Below, in pieces: positions 62,223 to 64,000 of a stretch of DNA of 64,000 nucleotides. Origin of the DNA: Marinimicrobium koreense (GTDB taxonomy: Bacteria > Pseudomonadota > Gammaproteobacteria > Pseudomonadales > Cellvibrionaceae); contig NZ_RJUK01000001.1 in NCBI RefSeq assembly GCF_003762925.1, forward strand, positions 2,294,001 through 2,358,000, written 5' to 3'. Position 1 is the first letter of the stretch. The number at the start of each line of letters is the position of its first letter. Under the pieces are notes generated by a model that had not been told where the DNA came from, did not search any database, and saw only the letters and a program-made list of their open reading frames with translations. A program made the position numbers and the translations under genes.

Positions 62223-64000
62223 TCAATGCGCCTGCGCTGTTTCCAGAAGCTCGCGGATGTTATTGAGCAGCAGCTCTTCCTGGTAGGGCTTGCCCATGTA
62301 TTTGTCCACACCGATATTGAAGGCCCGCTCCCGGTGTTTTTCCCCGGTACGGGAGGTAATCATGATGATCGGGATGTCCTTCAGCCTCGAGCTACTGCGC
62401 ATATTGCTGGCCACTTCGAAGCCGTCCATGCGCGGCATTTCGATATCCAGCAGCATGACATCCGGGATATGGTCCTGGAGCGTAAGCAGTGCTTCGGCAC
62501 CATCTTTGGCGGTAATGACCCGGAAGCCCTCGCGCTCCAGGAAGCGGCCGGTGACTTTGCGCACGGTCACGGAATCATCCACCACCATGACCACTTTTTC
62601 CTGTTCATCATCGCGTCCGTAGGGCGTCTCGGCTGGCTCCAACAAGGTCGCATTGGGCATACCCAGCGCCAGTTTTTCACGCATGAGGGCGTGGGGATCG
62701 AGAATCACCACCACGCTACCGTCACCCATGACCGTGGCGCCGGACACCCCGCTGACCGAACTGAACTGCATGCCCAGGGTTTTCACCACAATTTCACTGC
62801 TGCCCAGCAGGCGATCGACCTGCAGTGCCACGGTATGCTCGGCGCTGCGTACCAGCACCACCGGCAGTGGCAGAGACTGACCATCGAGCTTCGGACGGGC
62901 ATCGCTGTCGAGCATGGTGCCCAGATAACGGACCTGATACTCCTCACCCGCGTATTCGAAGCGCGCACTCTCATCGGAGTAGTAGTGCTCCAGCTCAAAG
63001 GGGCTGACGCGCACAATACCCTCGATAGTGTTGAGCGGAACCGCGTAGTAGTCGTCGCCAATCTGGATCATGAGGGCGCGGTTAACCGACACGGTGAACG
63101 GCAGGCGGACGATAAACTCCGACCCGTGACCGGATTCAGAGTTGATGAACATGGAGCCACCGAGCTGTTTGATCTCGGAGTGGACCACATCCATACCGAC
63201 CCCACGGCCGGATATCTGGGTGACCTTGTCGGCAGTACTGAAACCGGCATGGAGAATGAACTGCATGATATCCCGGTCACTGAGCTGGGCACCCTCGGTC
63301 ATCAGGCCGCGCTCGACGGCTTTGGCGCGCACCCGCTCGAGGTTAATACCCCGGCCATCGTCGGCCAGGCGCAACACCACATCGCCGCCCTCGCGGGCCA
63401 GACTGAGCATGATCCGCCCCGCCGCAGGCTTGCCCGCCGCGGTGCGTTCGTCGGCGGTTTCGATACCGTGGTCCACGGCGTTGCGCAACATGTGCTCAAG
63501 AGGCGCCACCATCCGCTCCAGTACCGAGCGGTCCAGTTCACCCTCGACATTATCCAGCTCGAATTCCACATCCTTGCCCAGCTCGGTCGCCGCCTGACGG
63601 ACAATCCGGCGCAGGCGCGGCACCAGCCGGGAGAAAGGCACCATGCGCGAGCGCATCAGCCCTTCCTGCAGATCGGTATTGATCCGTGACTGCTGGAGCA
63701 ACAGGGTTTCGGTATCGCGATTTTTGTCCGATAGGGTGTTTTTCAGGTCGAGCAGATCCGAGGCGGACTCCATCAGCGAACGCGACAACTGCTGTAACTG
63801 GGAGTAGCGGTCCATTTCCAGCGGGTCGAATTCCTCGTGCGCTTCCATCTGCTCCTGACGGAAAATCACCTGGGCTTCGGTTTCGATATCGAGGCGGCGC
63901 AACTGCTCCTGCAGACGCACAATGGTCGAGTCCATTTCATCGATGGCCAGTCCCAGATCACCCACCTGCTCCTCGATGCGACCCCGGGTAATGGAGGTTT
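62223..64000 (-). CDS. chpA: Hybrid histidine kinase ChpA/CheA, C-terminal part, cut by window edge
   Basis: The visible part holds the dimerisation region, a HATPase domain (HMLRNAVDHGIE, DDGRGINLERV, GRGVGMDVVHSEI), a CheW domain (about 250 residues further on) and a C-terminal receiver (phosphoacceptor in LLDIEMPRMDG, VVDDSVTVRK start). The frame runs open past 64000, so the N-terminal Hpt domains are outside. In Pseudomonas the order chpABC controls twitching motility. The same order is found here. Confidence 0.93.
   Translation of the reverse strand, partial: TSITRGRIEEQVGDLGLAIDEMDSTIVRLQEQLRRLDIETEAQVIFRQEQMEAHEEFDPLEMDRYSQLQQLSRSLMESASDLLDLKNTLSDKNRDTETLLLQQSRINTDLQEGLMRSRMVPFSRLVPRLRRIVRQAATELGKDVEFELDNVEGELDRSVLERMVAPLEHMLRNAVDHGIETADERTAAGKPAAGRIMLSLAREGGDVVLRLADDGRGINLERVRAKAVERGLMTEGAQLSDRDIMQFILHAGFSTADKVTQISGRGVGMDVVHSEIKQLGGSMFINSESGHGSEFIVRLPFTVSVNRALMIQIGDDYYAVPLNTIEGIVRVSPFELEHYYSDESARFEYAGEEYQVRYLGTMLDSDARPKLDGQSLPLPVVLVRSAEHTVALQVDRLLGSSEIVVKTLGMQFSSVSGVSGATVMGDGSVVVILDPHALMREKLALGMPNATLLEPAETPYGRDDEQEKVVMVVDDSVTVRKVTGRFLEREGFRVITAKDGAEALLTLQDHIPDVMLLDIEMPRMDGFEVASNMRSSSRLKDIPIIMITSRTGEKHRERAFNIGVDKYMGKPYQEELLLNNIRELLETAQAH

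Overview
The window is chromosomal DNA of a high-GC marine gammaproteobacterium. The gene content points to the Cellvibrionales (Marinimicrobium, Microbulbifer or Saccharophagus type). The evidence is a poly-serine lipoprotein, an ulvan/uronate-type GH105-BNR fusion, the order secB-grxC-yibN / gpmI-envC-ctpA-yibQ, a hisBHAF cluster, and a chpABC-type chemosensory cluster. The genus is an inference. No tRNA, rRNA, CRISPR array, prophage or transposase was recognised.

Layout. 1-6.9 kb: ptsP (cut by the edge) and rppH, a HAD phosphatase with an imelysin lipoprotein and a 7TM diguanylate cyclase, and an HDAC-like deacetylase. 7.2-10.4 kb: a three-gene operon (2OG-Fe(II) oxygenase, unknown protein, periplasmic binding protein) preceded by two perfect ACGA-loop hairpins that I read as a guanidine-II (mini-ykkC) riboswitch. 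10.4-14.4 kb: a TetR regulator, DUF1853 and the 5-oxoprolinase genes pxpABC. 14.6-18.5 kb: a GH105/BNR_4 fusion and a lipoprotein esterase. 18.6-24.4 kb: a TonB receptor with ynjB-ynjC-ynjF homologues but no ATPase. 24.5-30.6 kb: SRPBCC, DUF547, a TVP38/reductase fusion, a HAD protein and VKOR.

30.8-44.1 kb is the main accessory region, devoted to thiophilic metals. It starts with merTPA behind a textbook 19-bp-spacer MerR promoter. Then come an HMA/outer-membrane/NHL cassette, merR placed about 5 kb from its promoter, and a copper-type RiPP (bufferin/HvfA) system. That system comprises a precursor with six E(A/G)KCG motifs, an MNIO (DUF692) enzyme, its DUF2063 partner, DoxX, a CcdA/thioredoxin pair, and an ECF sigma factor with a zinc-finger anti-sigma. 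I find the same bipartite ECF-like promoter (TGTAA..A, 14-15 nt, CGAC..A) upstream of doxX-bufABC, of the DUF3179-outer-membrane operon, and of the HD-GYP-NrtS-sigma-antisigma operon. This suggests one self-regulating sigma regulon that also carries a c-di-GMP phosphodiesterase.

44.1-64 kb is mostly core genome: a TetR/DoxX/AhpD-like module, rlmI, flgT, secB-grxC-yibN, gpmI-envC-ctpA-yibQ, hisB-hisH-hisA-hisF, rsmE and chpC-chpB-chpA (cut by the edge). The his cluster is interrupted by a REP-like pair and two copies of a cruciform repeat. That repeat has a third copy at 26.4 kb. All three have arms of 23-29 bp around a loop of exactly 52 nt.
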